A DNA stretch of 64,000 bases, taken from contig NZ_CP013417.1 of NCBI RefSeq assembly GCF_001524445.2, positions 2,914,001-2,978,000 on the forward strand, given 5' to 3'. Source of the stretch: Burkholderia savannae (GTDB lineage Bacteria > Pseudomonadota > Gammaproteobacteria > Burkholderiales > Burkholderiaceae). A model generated the notes under the pieces. That model did not search any database and was not told where the DNA came from. It saw only the letters and a list, made by a program, of their open reading frames with translations. Below, one piece after another: positions 15,850 to 25,588 of this stretch. The position numbers and the translations under genes are program-made. Numbering within the stretch: position 1 is the first letter of the stretch; the number at the start of each line of letters is the position of its first letter.

Positions 15850-18800
15850 GTGCCGACTGTCCGCATCGCGCATCGCTCGACGGACCCTGGGCGGCATCGA
15901 CGGTTCGTCGGACTGACGATCGCACTCGCCGCCGCGACATTCGCCGCTGCCGCGGCGAGCCGGGGCGCGCACGCGCAAAGCTCATCGGCTTCGGGTGAAA
16001 CCGGCGCCGAGGATGCGGCAACGCGCGCCGCGCCGGCGAGTCCGGCCGTGCTCGCGTCGGGCTCCGTGAGGACATCCGCGGGGGCGTCCGTCGATCGCGT
16101 GCTCAGCGGCGCCGCCGTGCGCGCGGGATCGGGCGGCGCATCGGCGGCGGCGGCCGGCGCGGTCGTTGCGCCCGCAACGGTTGACGCGGTGACGTCGACG
16201 GGCGGGTTCGCGGCGGTGGCGAATGGGAGCGAGTCGGTTGCGTCGTCCGTGTCGTCCGTGTCGTCCGTGTCGTCCGTGTCGTCCGTGTCGTCCGTGTCGT
16301 CCGTGTCGTCCGTGCCGTCCGTGCCGTCTTTGTCGTCTTTGTCGTCTTTGTCGTCTTTGTCGTCTGTGTCATCCTCGCCGTCCTCGTCGCACCCGTCGTT
16401 GCCGTTTTTGCAATCCTCGCCATCGGCATTGCCGTCGCCGTCCACGTCGCCTTCGCCGGGCGGATCGCCGTTGCCGTTCGCGTCGCCCACATCGCCGGCA
16501 TCGCCCTCTCCGGCGACGTCGCCCGCACCGGCCGCATCGCGCGCCTCCCCCGCTTCGGCCAACGCCCGAACCCCGCTCGCCGTGGCCGCCGCGCCCCCCG
16601 CGCTGTCCGCACCGCCCAACCCGACGACGAGCCTGCCCGTGCCCGGCGCGGACGCAACCGTGACCGCGAACGACCTGTATCTCGCCGTCTCGCTGAACGG
16701 CCAGCCGACGCACCTGATCGTGCACTTCGTCGTCGCCGACGGCCGCTTCTACGCGAGCCAGGACGACCTGAACGACATCGGCATCGCGACGTCCCGGCTG
16801 CGGCAGCCGGCGAACGCGCTCGTCGCGCTCGATGCGCTCGACTCGCTGCGCTACCGCTACGACGCGGCGCGCCAAACCATCGACCTCGACGCGCCCGACT
16901 CGCTGCGCATCCCGCACACGTTCGACACGCGCGCGCTCGCGCCGACGGTCCCCGCGAGCGCCGGCCGCGGCGTCGTGCTGAACTACGACCTGTACGCGCA
17001 GACGACCGACCGCGCGGGCGCCGCGCTCTGGCACGAAGCGCGCTACTTCGATCCGGCGGGCGTGTTCAGCAGCACGGGCGTCGCGTATTTCCAGCACGGC
17101 GGCCAGCGCTACACGCGCTACGACACGTCGTGGAGCAGGTCCGATCCGAACTCGCTCACGACGACGCAGTTCGGCGACACGATCTCGTCGTCGCTCGCAT
17201 GGACGCGCTCGCTGCGCCTCGGCGGCCTGCAATGGCGCAGCAACTTCGCGCTGCGCCCCGATCTCGTGACGTTCCCGGTGCCCTCGCTCGCGGGCACGGC
17301 CGTCGTGCCGTCGACGGTCGATCTGTACGTGAACGGCGTGCGCCAGTTCAGCAGCGACGTGCCGAGCGGCCCGTTCGTCATCAACAGCGTGCCGGGCATC
17401 ACGGGCGGGGGCAACGCCACCGTCGTCACGCGCGACGCGCTCGGGCGCACGATCGCGACGTCGCTGCCGCTCTACATCGACACGCGAATGCTCGCGCCGG
17501 GCCTCGCGAGCTACTCGGTCGAGGCGGGCTTTTTGCGGCGCGCGTGGGGCCTGCGCTCGTTCGACTACGCGCGCCGTCCGGCCGCGAGCGCGACCGCGCG
17601 CTACGGCGCGACCGACAGCCTGACCGTCGAAGCGCATGCGGAAGCGACGCCCGGCCTCTACAACGCGGGCGCCGGCACGCTCGTGCGGCTCGGCGGCGCG
17701 GGCGTCGCGAGCGCGTCGGTCGCGCAGAGCCTCGGGCGCCTCACCGGCACGCAGGTCGGCATCGGCTATCAGCTCGTGCGCCCGCGCTTCTCGATCGACG
17801 CCGAGACGCTGCGCGCGTTCGGCAACTACGGCGACCTCGCCGCGCGCGACGGCACGCCGGTGCCGAGCGCGACCGATCGCGTGACGCTGTCGCTGCCGTT
17901 CATCCGGTCGCAGACGTTCGCGATCAGCTACATCGGTCTCAAGTACCCCGGCCTGCAGGCGTCGCGCATCGGCTCGGTGTCGTACTCGGTAAACGTCGGC
18001 AGCCTCGCGTCGATCAACATCAGCGCGTTCCAGGACTTCCATCAGCGCGACTCGCGCGGCGTGTTCCTGAGCCTGAACGTCGCGCTCGGCGACCGGACGT
18101 CCGTCAACACGAACGCCGGCCGGCAGAACGGCAAGACGGTCTACAACGTGAACGCGATGCGCGCGCCCGACTACGGCGGCGGCTTCGGCTGGAGCGCGCA
18201 GGCGGGCGACGCGGGCGGCACGCGCTACGGCCAGGCGCAAGCGCAATACCTCGGCCGCGCGGGCGAAGTGACGGCGCTCGCACAGACGATCGCGGGGCGG
18301 CAAAACGCGGCGCTCGACGTGACGGGCGCCGTCGTGCTGATGGACGGCAACGCGCACCTCGCCCGGCGCATCGACGACGGCTTCGCGCTCGTATCGACGG
18401 ACGGATCGGCGGGCGTGCCGGTGACGCACGAGAATCGCGTGATCGGCACGACCGACCGCGGCGGACATCTGCTGATCCCCGACCTGAACGCGTATCAGAA
18501 CAACCGGATCGGCATCGACACGCTGAAGCTGCCGCTCGACGCGCGCATATCCGACACGATCCGCAACGTCGTCCCGCAGTCACGCTCGGGCGTGCTCGCG
18601 CATTTCTCGATCGCGCGCGAGCCATCGGCGTCGATCGTGCTCGAGGATGCGTCCGGCGCGCCGCTGCCGCCCGGGCTTGCGGTCACGCATCGCGAAAGCG
18701 GCGCGAGCACGATCGTCGGCTACGACGGGCTCACGTTCGTCACCGGCCTCGCGGCCGTCAATCATCTGGAGATAACGGGCCGCGGCAAGCGCTGCGCGGT

Positions 18801-18873
18801 CGCGTTCGATTACACGCGCCCCGCCGACGGCACGCCGCCGACGATCGGGCCGCTCACCTGCGATTTGAAGTGA
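15850..18873 (+). CDS. Outer-membrane fimbrial usher with long low-complexity insert
   Basis: A 1007-residue outer-membrane usher that secretes and assembles the pilus. The signal peptide ends near residue 42 (GAHAQ). The usher proper starts near residue 275 (NDLYLAVSLNGQP) and shows the family features: a large beta-barrel, the plug-region sequence VDLYVNGVRQFSSDVPSGPFVINSVP (about residues 488-513, shown here in two parts of the same stretch), and the C-terminal domain ending in CDLK. Between them lies an insert of over 200 residues rich in Ser, Ala, Pro and Val, partly encoded by a 9-bp tandem repeat. Ordinary ushers are about 780-850 residues long. The GTG start at 15850 has no clear ribosome-binding site. 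Confidence 0.88.
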   Translation: MPTVRIAHRSTDPGRHRRFVGLTIALAAATFAAAAASRGAHAQSSSASGETGAEDAATRAAPASPAVLASGSVRTSAGASVDRVLSGAAVRAGSGGASAAAAGAVVAPATVDAVTSTGGFAAVANGSESVASSVSSVSSVSSVSSVSSVSSVSSVPSVPSLSSLSSLSSLSSVSSSPSSSHPSLPFLQSSPSALPSPSTSPSPGGSPLPFASPTSPASPSPATSPAPAASRASPASANARTPLAVAAAPPALSAPPNPTTSLPVPGADATVTANDLYLAVSLNGQPTHLIVHFVVADGRFYASQDDLNDIGIATSRLRQPANALVALDALDSLRYRYDAARQTIDLDAPDSLRIPHTFDTRALAPTVPASAGRGVVLNYDLYAQTTDRAGAALWHEARYFDPAGVFSSTGVAYFQHGGQRYTRYDTSWSRSDPNSLTTTQFGDTISSSLAWTRSLRLGGLQWRSNFALRPDLVTFPVPSLAGTAVVPSTVDLYVNGVRQFSSDVPSGPFVINSVPGITGGGNATVVTRDALGRTIATSLPLYIDTRMLAPGLASYSVEAGFLRRAWGLRSFDYARRPAASATARYGATDSLTVEAHAEATPGLYNAGAGTLVRLGGAGVASASVAQSLGRLTGTQVGIGYQLVRPRFSIDAETLRAFGNYGDLAARDGTPVPSATDRVTLSLPFIRSQTFAISYIGLKYPGLQASRIGSVSYSVNVGSLASINISAFQDFHQRDSRGVFLSLNVALGDRTSVNTNAGRQNGKTVYNVNAMRAPDYGGGFGWSAQAGDAGGTRYGQAQAQYLGRAGEVTALAQTIAGRQNAALDVTGAVVLMDGNAHLARRIDDGFALVSTDGSAGVPVTHENRVIGTTDRGGHLLIPDLNAYQNNRIGIDTLKLPLDARISDTIRNVVPQSRSGVLAHFSIAREPSASIVLEDASGAPLPPGLAVTHRESGASTIVGYDGLTFVTGLAAVNHLEITGRGKRCAVAFDYTRPADGTPPTIGPLTCDLK
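16240..16365 (+). repeat. 9-bp tandem repeat (TCGTCCGTG and variants) in the usher gene
   Basis: About eight copies of TCGTCCGTG, followed by related TCTTTG-type units, encode Ser-Ser-Val, then Ser-Ser-Leu triplets (about residues 131-172 of the usher). The unit is three codons long, so copy-number change keeps the reading frame and only lengthens or shortens the linker. Confidence 0.88.
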
Positions 18874-19311
18874 CGCGATGCGCACGCGGGCGCGTCGCGC
18901 GATCCGCGATGGCGCGTCGGCCGACTCGGCCGGGCGCCGGCGTTCGGTCGCATCGTTTGCATCGTTTGCGCCGTTTGCGCCGTTTGCACGTTCACACCGT
19001 TCGCCCCGATTGCGCCGCCGTATCTATCAGGCGACGCCGCGTCCATGACAGCGGCCGCCGCTCGCGACCGCCGCGAGCGGCGCACCCATCGCGCCCCCAT
19101 CGCGCCCGCCGCGCAAGCGCCCCCGCGCCGGCCCGCCGTATCGCCCGTCGCCGTGCAGCCCGCCCGCACGCGCGCCGAAACCGCCGGCGCACGCGCTCCG
19201 CCCCCTCGCGCCGCCCCGACCGTGCCCCACCGGCCGCCCACCGCGCGAATGCTAGAATCCGCGTTGTCCGTTCGCGGCGCGCGCCGCTCCACTCCCCTTT
19301 CAAGAATCGCC
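18874..19311. other. Usher-argH intergenic region
   Basis: A 438-bp spacer. It holds a 9-bp tandem array of four units at 18951-18986 (CATCGTTTG twice, CGCCGTTTG twice). A TAGAAT hexamer at 19253-19258 may be the argH -10 element, but no good -35 element lies 16-18 bp upstream. No hairpin with a T-run follows the usher. The open frame that runs into argH from 19045 has no protein similarity. Confidence 0.55.
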
Positions 19312-20721
19312 ATGACGTCCCAACTGCACAAAAAGGGCGAGGCCTGGTCGGCCCGCTTTTCGGAACCGATGTCCGAGCTCGTCAAGCGCTATACGTCGTC
19401 GGTTTTCTTCGACAAGCGCCTCGCGCTCGTCGACATCGCCGGCTCGCTCGCGCACGCGAACATGCTCGCCGCGCAGAAGATCATCAGCGCCGACGATCTC
19501 GCCGCGATCGAGCGCGGGATGGCGCAGATCAAGGGCGAGATCGAGCGCGGCGAATTCGAATGGCAGCTCGATCTCGAGGACGTCCACCTGAACATCGAGG
19601 CGCGCCTGACCGCCCTCATCGGCGACGCCGGCAAGCGCCTGCACACGGGCCGCTCGCGCAACGACCAAGTCGCGACCGACATCCGCCTGTGGCTGCGCGG
19701 CGAGATCGACCGCATCGGCGGCTTGCTGAACGACCTGCGCGGCGCGCTCATCGACCTCGCCGAAAAGAACGCCGACACGATCCTGCCGGGCTTCACGCAC
19801 CTGCAGGTTGCGCAGCCCGTCACGTTCGGCCATCACCTGCTCGCGTACGTCGAGATGTTCTCGCGCGACGCGGAGCGCATGCGCGACTGCCGCGCACGCG
19901 TGAACCGCCTGCCGCTCGGCGCGGCCGCGCTCGCGGGCACGAGCTATCCGATCGACCGTCACGCGGTGGCCAAGTCGCTCGGCTTCGACGGCATCTGCGC
20001 GAACTCGCTCGACGCCGTATCCGATCGCGACTTCGCGATCGAATTCACGGCGGCGGCAGCGCTCGTGATGACGCACGTGTCGCGCTTCTCCGAGGAGCTG
20101 GTGCTGTGGATGAGCCCGCGCGTCGGCTTCATCGACATCGCCGATCGCTTCTGCACGGGCAGCTCGATCATGCCGCAGAAGAAGAACCCGGACGTGCCCG
20201 AACTCGCGCGCGGCAAGACGGGCCGCGTGAACGGCCACCTGATGGCGCTGCTCACGCTGATGAAAGGCCAGCCGCTCGCGTACAACAAGGACAACCAGGA
20301 AGACAAAGAGCCCCTCTTCGACACGGTCGACACGGTGGCCGACACGCTGCGGATCTTCGCGGAGATGGCGGCGGGCATCACGGTGAAGCCGGACGCGATG
20401 CGCTCGGCGGCGCTGCAGGGCTTCTCGACCGCGACGGATCTCGCCGACTATCTGGTCAAGCGCGGGCTGCCGTTCCGCGACGCGCACGAGGCGGTCGCGC
20501 ATGCGGTGAAGGTCTGCGACGCGCGCGGCATCGATCTCGCGGACCTCTCGCTCGACGAAATGAAGCAGGAGCTGCCGAACGTCGCGCACCTGATCGGCGA
20601 CGACGTGTTCGACTATCTGACGCTCGAAGGCTCGGTCGCGAGCCGCAACCATCCGGGCGGCACCGCGCCGGACCAGGTGCGCGCGGCGGCGAAGGCGGCG
20701 CGCGCGGCGCTCGGCAAGTAA
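19312..20721 (+). CDS. argH: Argininosuccinate lyase
   Basis: A 469-residue cytoplasmic enzyme that splits argininosuccinate into arginine and fumarate, the last step of arginine synthesis. The fumarase/aspartase superfamily signature [12 protein letters not shown] is at about residues 283-294 and contains the catalytic serine. [12 protein letters not shown] and the substrate-binding [16 protein letters not shown] are also present. The ATG at 19312 gives the normal family length; the longer open frame upstream is ignored. It ends in a strong terminator and seems to be a single-gene unit. Confidence 0.97.
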   Translation: MTSQLHKKGEAWSARFSEPMSELVKRYTSSVFFDKRLALVDIAGSLAHANMLAAQKIISADDLAAIERGMAQIKGEIERGEFEWQLDLEDVHLNIEARLTALIGDAGKRLHTGRSRNDQVATDIRLWLRGEIDRIGGLLNDLRGALIDLAEKNADTILPGFTHLQVAQPVTFGHHLLAYVEMFSRDAERMRDCRARVNRLPLGAAALAGTSYPIDRHAVAKSLGFDGICANSLDAVSDRDFAIEFTAAAALVMTHVSRFSEELVLWMSPRVGFIDIADRFCTGSSIMPQKKNPDVPELARGKTGRVNGHLMALLTLMKGQPLAYNKDNQEDKEPLFDTVDTVADTLRIFAEMAAGITVKPDAMRSAALQGFSTATDLADYLVKRGLPFRDAHEAVAHAVKVCDARGIDLADLSLDEMKQELPNVAHLIGDDVFDYLTLEGSVASRNHPGGTAPDQVRAAAKAARAALGK

Positions 20722-20737
20722 GCTCGCATGCACGTGG

Positions 20738-20767
20738 CGGACACCGAATGGTGTCCGTCTTTTTTAT
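20738..20767 (+). terminator. Intrinsic terminator after argH
   Basis: An 8-bp stem (CGGACACC 20738-20745, GGTGTCCG 20750-20757) with a GAAT loop and the tail TCTTTTTTAT, 16 nt after the argH stop codon. Confidence 0.93.
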
Positions 20768-21013
20768 TTGCCGGGCGAAACGCCGGGCAGCCCACAAAGC
20801 GATGCGCGCCCGGCCGCGCCGATATGCGCCGGCGGCTCGTCGCGATCGACGGGCACACGGCTAACGCGAAACCGGGCGCGGCAAGCGACACGCGGCGATC
20901 GCCGCGCACCGCTTTCGGCTGCCCGCGCGCTCGGCGACCACGCTGGCGACGCCGCCCGAACGCGCGACGGTGCGCAGCCCGCGGCCCACGCCTCGATACA
21001 CGGACGACAACCC

Positions 21014-21685
21014 ATGTTCTCAGCGGCAATCTTCGATATGGACGGCCTGCTCGTCGATTCCGAGCGGACCATCATGAATACGTGGATCGACGTCTCGCGC
21101 GCGCACGGCGTCGCGCTGTCGTCCGCCGACTATCTGCAGATCGTCGGCCGCTCGTTCCGCGAAGGCCAGACGATCCTCGCCGGCCTGCTCGGCGACGACG
21201 CGTTCCGCTCGGTGTCCGCGCAGGTGCGCACGCAGCTCGCCGCACCGCAGCCTCATCCGAAGTTTCCGCTGAAGGCGGGCGCGCACGCGCTCCTGACGAC
21301 GCTCGCCGACGCCGGCGTGCCGTGCGCGGTCGCGTCGTCGTCCACGCGCGACGTGATTCGCACGCGGCTTCACGCGGTCGGCGTGCTGGAGCGCTTCGCC
21401 GCGATCGCGGGCGGCGACGAAGTGGAGCGCGGCAAGCCCGATCCGGCCGTCTACCGGCTCGCGGCCGAACGGCTGAACCTGCCCGCGCACGCGTGCGTCG
21501 CGTTCGAGGACAGCGATTTCGGCGCGCTCGCCGCAACGCGCGCGGGCGCGTCCGTCGTCACCGTGCCGGACCTGAAGGCGCCGACACCCGAGATCGTCGC
21601 GCTGAGCCTGCGCGTGCTCGATTCGCTCGACGACGCGGTCGCGCTCGTGCCCGCGTGGTTCGGGCCGCGCGCCGCGCACGCGTGA
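21014..21685 (+). CDS. HAD-family phosphatase, beta-phosphoglucomutase-like
   Basis: A 223-residue haloacid dehalogenase hydrolase (subfamily IA). Motif I is FDMDGLLVDSE with the nucleophile D8 and acid D10; motif II is the serine in ASSSTRD; motif III is the lysine in GKPDP; motif IV is FEDSDFGALAA. Such enzymes remove phosphate from small phosphorylated metabolites such as sugar phosphates or 2-phosphoglycolate. The sequence does not fix the substrate. The ATG at 21014 is chosen because the protein family starts there; the frame is open further upstream without similarity. Confidence 0.9.
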   Translation: MFSAAIFDMDGLLVDSERTIMNTWIDVSRAHGVALSSADYLQIVGRSFREGQTILAGLLGDDAFRSVSAQVRTQLAAPQPHPKFPLKAGAHALLTTLADAGVPCAVASSSTRDVIRTRLHAVGVLERFAAIAGGDEVERGKPDPAVYRLAAERLNLPAHACVAFEDSDFGALAATRAGASVVTVPDLKAPTPEIVALSLRVLDSLDDAVALVPAWFGPRAAHA

Positions 21686-21801
21686 GCGGACGCGGCGCCG
21701 CCGCGCAGCGGACACGCAAGATCGACACGAGGATGGCGGCGGGCGGCCTCACCGGCTCGCGCCAAAGAAACGGGAGACGAACCCCGGCCGCGGCGCGCTC
21801 G

Positions 21802-21819
21802 GCGCTGAGCGCTCAGCGC
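21802..21819. terminator. 18-bp palindrome between convergent genes
   Basis: A perfect palindrome centred on GAGCGCTC (GCGCTGAGC then GCTCAGCGC). It partly overlaps two GCGCTCA heptamers (21809-21822) and ends next to the stop codon of the minus-strand gene. It lacks a T-run, so it could be a weak terminator or simply a short member of the heptamer repeats. Confidence 0.35.
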
Positions 21820-22530
21820 TCAGCGATTGTTGACCGTCTCCGAGAACCGCTTGAGCGTCGCGACGCGCGCGCCGATCAGATCCACGCGCCCGTCCTCGCT
21901 GATAAGCGGCGTCGTCGCGTCGCGAAACGCGGCCCACTCGCGCTGCGCGGCGACGAGCGTCGGCAGCGAGGCCGCAGGCATCCGCGCCTGCAATTTCGCG
22001 TAATAGCGGTTCATGTCGAAGAGCGCATGCTCGCAAGCCGCATCGCGCATGCAAGGCCGCACGCGGTGCACGGCGCCCTTGTCGCCGCCCGGCTGCGCGT
22101 AGCGGTCGGCGGCGCCGCGCAGCGCGAGCGCGCGGTCGCGCACCGGCTGCAGCCGCATGTCGGCGCTCGCCATCGCGTACATCGTCCCCTGCGTCGTCTC
22201 GTAGACCGCGCGCACCAGATGCGCCTCGTCCTTGCGCCACGCGAGCCAGCGGCGCTGGCTCTCCTGCCAGCCGCGCCGCGCGTCGGCGGGCGCCGCCTTC
22301 TGCAGCCGCTGGTACGCGGCGTCGACTTCGCCGAGCCACCGCTGACGCGCCTCGTCCATGCACTGGATCTGGCCCGCCGTCGACGAGCGGTCGCGCCGCG
22401 CGAGACACTGCCGCATCGCGACGTCGATCGGATCGGCCGCCGCGACTTCCGCGTGCGCCGCGCCCGCCGCGAGCCATCCGGCGAGCGCGGCGGCGGCCAG
22501 GCGCGCGAGCGTCTTGCGGACTGCCGTCAT
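21820..22530 (-). CDS. Secreted LprI/DUF1311-type protein
   Basis: A 236-residue protein with a signal peptide (about 1-27, ending GAAHA) and a helical, tryptophan- and arginine-rich region of the LprI/DUF1311 type: WLGEVDAAYQRL, WQESQRRWLAWRKDEA and QREWAAFRDA. Some members of this family inhibit lysozyme, but the function here is unknown. Cysteines in QCL, IQCMDEA and PCMRDAACEH could form disulfides in the periplasm. The ATG lies only 2 nt after the stop of the upstream decarboxylase, so the two are almost certainly co-transcribed and translationally coupled. Confidence 0.8.
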   Translation of the reverse strand: MTAVRKTLARLAAAALAGWLAAGAAHAEVAAADPIDVAMRQCLARRDRSSTAGQIQCMDEARQRWLGEVDAAYQRLQKAAPADARRGWQESQRRWLAWRKDEAHLVRAVYETTQGTMYAMASADMRLQPVRDRALALRGAADRYAQPGGDKGAVHRVRPCMRDAACEHALFDMNRYYAKLQARMPAASLPTLVAAQREWAAFRDATTPLISEDGRVDLIGARVATLKRFSETVNNR

Positions 22531-22532
22531 CG

Positions 22533-24812
22533 TCAATCGCGCACGCAGTCGACGTAGTACTCGATGCGCCCGTTCATCTCTTCCGCGACGAGACCGTGGA
22601 TGTCGGTGTGAAAGCCCGGGAAGCGCTCGTTGAAATCGCGCGCGAACCGCAGGTAGTTGACGATCGTCTTGTTGAAGCGCTCGCCCGGAATCAACAGCGG
22701 AATGCCCGGCGGATACGGCGTCAGCAGGATGCTCGTCACGCGCCCTTCGAGCTCGTCGAGCGGCACGCGGTCGATCTCGCGGTGCGCGAGCTTCGCGAAC
22801 GCGTCGGACGGCTTCATCGCCGGCTCCATGTCCGACAGGTACATCTCGGTCGTGAGGCGCGCGATGTCGTTCGCGCGGTACACGTCGTGAATCTGCGTGC
22901 AGAGATCGCGCAGGCCGACGCGCTCGTAAAGCGGATACTGCGCGACGAACTCGGGCAGCACGCGCCAGAGCGGCTGGTTGTTGTCGTAATCGTCCTTGAA
23001 CTGCTGCAGCTCGGTCACCATCGAGTTCCAGCGGCCCTTCGTGATGCCGATCGTGAACATGATGAAGAACGAGTACAGGCCCGTCTTCTCGACGATGATC
23101 CCGTGCTCGGCCAGATACTTCGTGACGATCGCGGCCGGAATGCCCGTCTCGCCGAATTCGCCGTCGACGTCGAGCCCCGGCGTGATGATCGTCGCCTTGA
23201 TCGGATCAAGCATGTTGAAGCCTTCCGCGAGCGGGCCGAAGCCGTGCCAGCGGTCGTTCGGCTTCAGCAGCCAGTCGGCGCGCGAGCCGATCCCCTCGTC
23301 CGACAGGTTGTCCGGGCCCCACACGCTGAAGAACCAGTCGGCGCCGTACTCGGCGTCGACCTTGCGCATCGCGCGGCGGAAGTCGATCGCCTCGGCGATC
23401 GATTCCTCGACGAGCGCGGTGCCGCCCGGCGGCTCCATCATCGCGGCCGCGACGTCGCACGACGCGATGATCGCGTACTGCGGGCTCGTCGACGTGTGCA
23501 TCAGGTACGCCTCGTTGAAGCGGTGCTTGTCGAACGTGCGGTTCTCCGAATCCTGCACGACGATCTGCGACGCCTGCGAAATGCCCGCGAGCAGCTTGTG
23601 CGTCGAGTGCGTCGCGAACACGAGCGCGCCCGTGCGCGGCCGGCCCGCGCCGATCGCATGCATGTCCTGGTAGAACGGGTGGAACTCCGCGTGCGGCAGC
23701 CACGCCTCGTCGAAGTGCAGCGTGTCGACGAGGTCGCCGAGCAGATCCTTGATCTGCTCGACGTTGTAGACCACGCCGTCGTACGTGCTCTGCGTGATCG
23801 TCAGGATTCGCGGCTTCGCGTTCGGGTTCTTCGCGAGCGCCTCGCGCGCGAACGGGTTCGCCTCGATCTTCTTGCGGATGTTCTCCGGCTTGAACTCGTC
23901 GCGCGGAATCGGCCCGATGATGCCGAAGTGATTGCGCGTCGGCGTGAGGAACACGGGGATCGCATGCGTCATCGTGATCGCGTGCAGGATCGACTTGTGG
24001 CAGTTGCGGTCGACGAGCACGATGTCGCCTGGAGCGACGGTCGCGTGCCAGACGATCTTGTTCGACGTCGACGTGCCGTTCGTCACGAAGAACAGGTGAT
24101 CGGCGCTGAAGATCCGCGCGGCGTTGCGCTCGGACGCGGCCACGGGGCCCGTGTGGTCGAGCAGCTGGCCGAGCTCGTCGACCGCGTTGCAGACGTCCGC
24201 GCGCAGCATGTTTTCGCCGAAGAACTGGTGGAACATCTGGCCGAGCGGGTTCTTCAGGAACGCGACGCCGCCCGAGTGGCCGGGGCAGTGCCACGAGTAC
24301 GAGCCCTCGTCGGCGTACTTGACGAGCTCCTTGAAGAACGGCGGCGAGAGCGAATCGAGATAGACCTTCGCCTCGCGGATGATGTGGCGCGCGACGAACT
24401 CCGGCGTGTCCTCGAACATGTGGATGAAGCCGTGCAGCTCGCGCAGGATGTCGTTCGGCAAATGGCGCGACGTGCGCGTCTCGCCGTACAGGAAGATCGG
24501 GATGTCCGCGTTGCGGCGGCGCACCTCGGTCACGAACGCGCGCAGCTCGATGATCGCCGTCGCGAGCTCGGGCAGCTCGCCGTCCGCGCCGATTTCACCG
24601 AGCATCAGCTCGTCGTCGTCGATCGACAGGATGAAGCACGACGCGCGGCTCGACTGCTGAGCGAACGACGTCAGGTCACCGTAGCTCGTGAGGCCGAGCA
24701 CTTCGACGCCTTCTTTCTCGATCGCCTCCGCCAGCGCCCGGATGCCGGAGCCCGAGATGTTCTCGGAGCGAAAATCTTCGTCGATGATGACGACGGGAAA
24801 ACGAAACTTCAT
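22533..24812 (-). CDS. Orn/Lys/Arg decarboxylase (inducible, large PLP enzyme)
   Basis: A 759-residue PLP enzyme of the bacterial inducible amino-acid decarboxylase family. It has an N-terminal response-regulator-like wing domain (FPVVIIDEDF, residues about 1-130), then the PLP domain with K406 in STHKLLAGISQ as the Schiff-base lysine, then the C-terminal domain. Decarboxylating lysine, arginine or ornithine makes a polyamine or diamine and consumes a proton, so these enzymes serve acid resistance and polyamine supply. The length is closest to the biodegradative arginine decarboxylase, but substrate choice cannot be read safely. No partner antiporter gene is nearby. It is followed at 2 nt by the LprI-like gene. 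Confidence 0.9.
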   Translation of the reverse strand: MKFRFPVVIIDEDFRSENISGSGIRALAEAIEKEGVEVLGLTSYGDLTSFAQQSSRASCFILSIDDDELMLGEIGADGELPELATAIIELRAFVTEVRRRNADIPIFLYGETRTSRHLPNDILRELHGFIHMFEDTPEFVARHIIREAKVYLDSLSPPFFKELVKYADEGSYSWHCPGHSGGVAFLKNPLGQMFHQFFGENMLRADVCNAVDELGQLLDHTGPVAASERNAARIFSADHLFFVTNGTSTSNKIVWHATVAPGDIVLVDRNCHKSILHAITMTHAIPVFLTPTRNHFGIIGPIPRDEFKPENIRKKIEANPFAREALAKNPNAKPRILTITQSTYDGVVYNVEQIKDLLGDLVDTLHFDEAWLPHAEFHPFYQDMHAIGAGRPRTGALVFATHSTHKLLAGISQASQIVVQDSENRTFDKHRFNEAYLMHTSTSPQYAIIASCDVAAAMMEPPGGTALVEESIAEAIDFRRAMRKVDAEYGADWFFSVWGPDNLSDEGIGSRADWLLKPNDRWHGFGPLAEGFNMLDPIKATIITPGLDVDGEFGETGIPAAIVTKYLAEHGIIVEKTGLYSFFIMFTIGITKGRWNSMVTELQQFKDDYDNNQPLWRVLPEFVAQYPLYERVGLRDLCTQIHDVYRANDIARLTTEMYLSDMEPAMKPSDAFAKLAHREIDRVPLDELEGRVTSILLTPYPPGIPLLIPGERFNKTIVNYLRFARDFNERFPGFHTDIHGLVAEEMNGRIEYYVDCVRD

Positions 24813-24914
24813 GGGCGATTCTCCAAAAAGAACGACCGCGGCGCGCGGGCATGAACAGGCCCTGGCGCAGCGGTCACCCGGACTGGCGATAGGTCAGATC
24901 GATATGCAAGCAGA

Positions 24915-25484
24915 TCAGGTTTTCGGCAGCGTGACACCGCGCTGTCCCTGATACTTGCCGCCGCGGTCGGCGTACGACACGTCGCAGACTTCGTCGCTCT
25001 CGAAGAAGAGCACCTGCGCGACGCCCTCGTTCGCGTAGATCTTCGCGGGCAGCGGCGTCGTGTTCGAGAATTCGAGCGTCACGTAGCCTTCCCATTCGGG
25101 CTCGAACGGCGTCACGTTGACGATGATCCCGCAGCGCGCGTACGTCGACTTGCCGAGGCAGACGGTCAGCACGGTGCGCGGAATGCGGAAGTACTCGACG
25201 GTGCGCGCGAGCGCGAACGAGTTCGGCGGAATGATGCACACGTCGCCCTTGAAATCGACGAACGAGCCTTCGTCGAAGTTCTTCGGATCGACGATCGTCG
25301 AATTGATGTTCGTGAAGATCTTGAATTCGTCCGCGCAGCGGATGTCGTAGCCGTAGCTCGACGTGCCGTAGCTGACGATCCTGCGGCCGTCCTCGGCGGC
25401 GCGAACCTGATCGGGCACGAACGGCTCGATCATCTTGTGCTCTTCGGCCATGCGCCGAATCCACTTGTCGGACTTGATGCTCAT
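24915..25484 (-). CDS. dcd: dCTP deaminase
   Basis: A 189-residue enzyme that deaminates dCTP to dUTP, feeding dTMP synthesis. The family motifs are present: [24 protein letters not shown] (substrate and catalytic glutamate region), and [10 protein letters not shown]. The length and the start MSIKSDKWI match the usual bacterial Dcd. The frame is open to 25556, but the extension is not family-like. It lies 102 nt upstream of the decarboxylase and 104 nt downstream of the SodC-like gene, all on the minus strand. Confidence 0.96.
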   Translation of the reverse strand: MSIKSDKWIRRMAEEHKMIEPFVPDQVRAAEDGRRIVSYGTSSYGYDIRCADEFKIFTNINSTIVDPKNFDEGSFVDFKGDVCIIPPNSFALARTVEYFRIPRTVLTVCLGKSTYARCGIIVNVTPFEPEWEGYVTLEFSNTTPLPAKIYANEGVAQVLFFESDEVCDVSYADRGGKYQGQRGVTLPKT

Positions 25485-25588
25485 AAAAAGGCGCCGGAAA
25501 ACGCTGCGTGTCTGGATGAATGCCGCCGGACGTTCCGGCGGCCGTGAAAGGCGCACATTTTACGCGATCGCGAACGGACCGACTCGCG

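Noticed and set aside
16369..18468. 699-residue minus-strand frame opposite the usher
   Set aside because: Arginine/valine-rich shadow of a GC-rich gene. The usher frame has clear family motifs and the antisense frame has none.
17130..20864. 1244-residue plus-strand frame across the usher and argH
   Set aside because: Out of frame with both genes, with extreme Arg/Ala content. It also crosses the argH terminator.
22596..24854. 752-residue plus-strand frame opposite the decarboxylase
   Set aside because: It is a mirror of the decarboxylase codon bias. No domain and no upstream signals.
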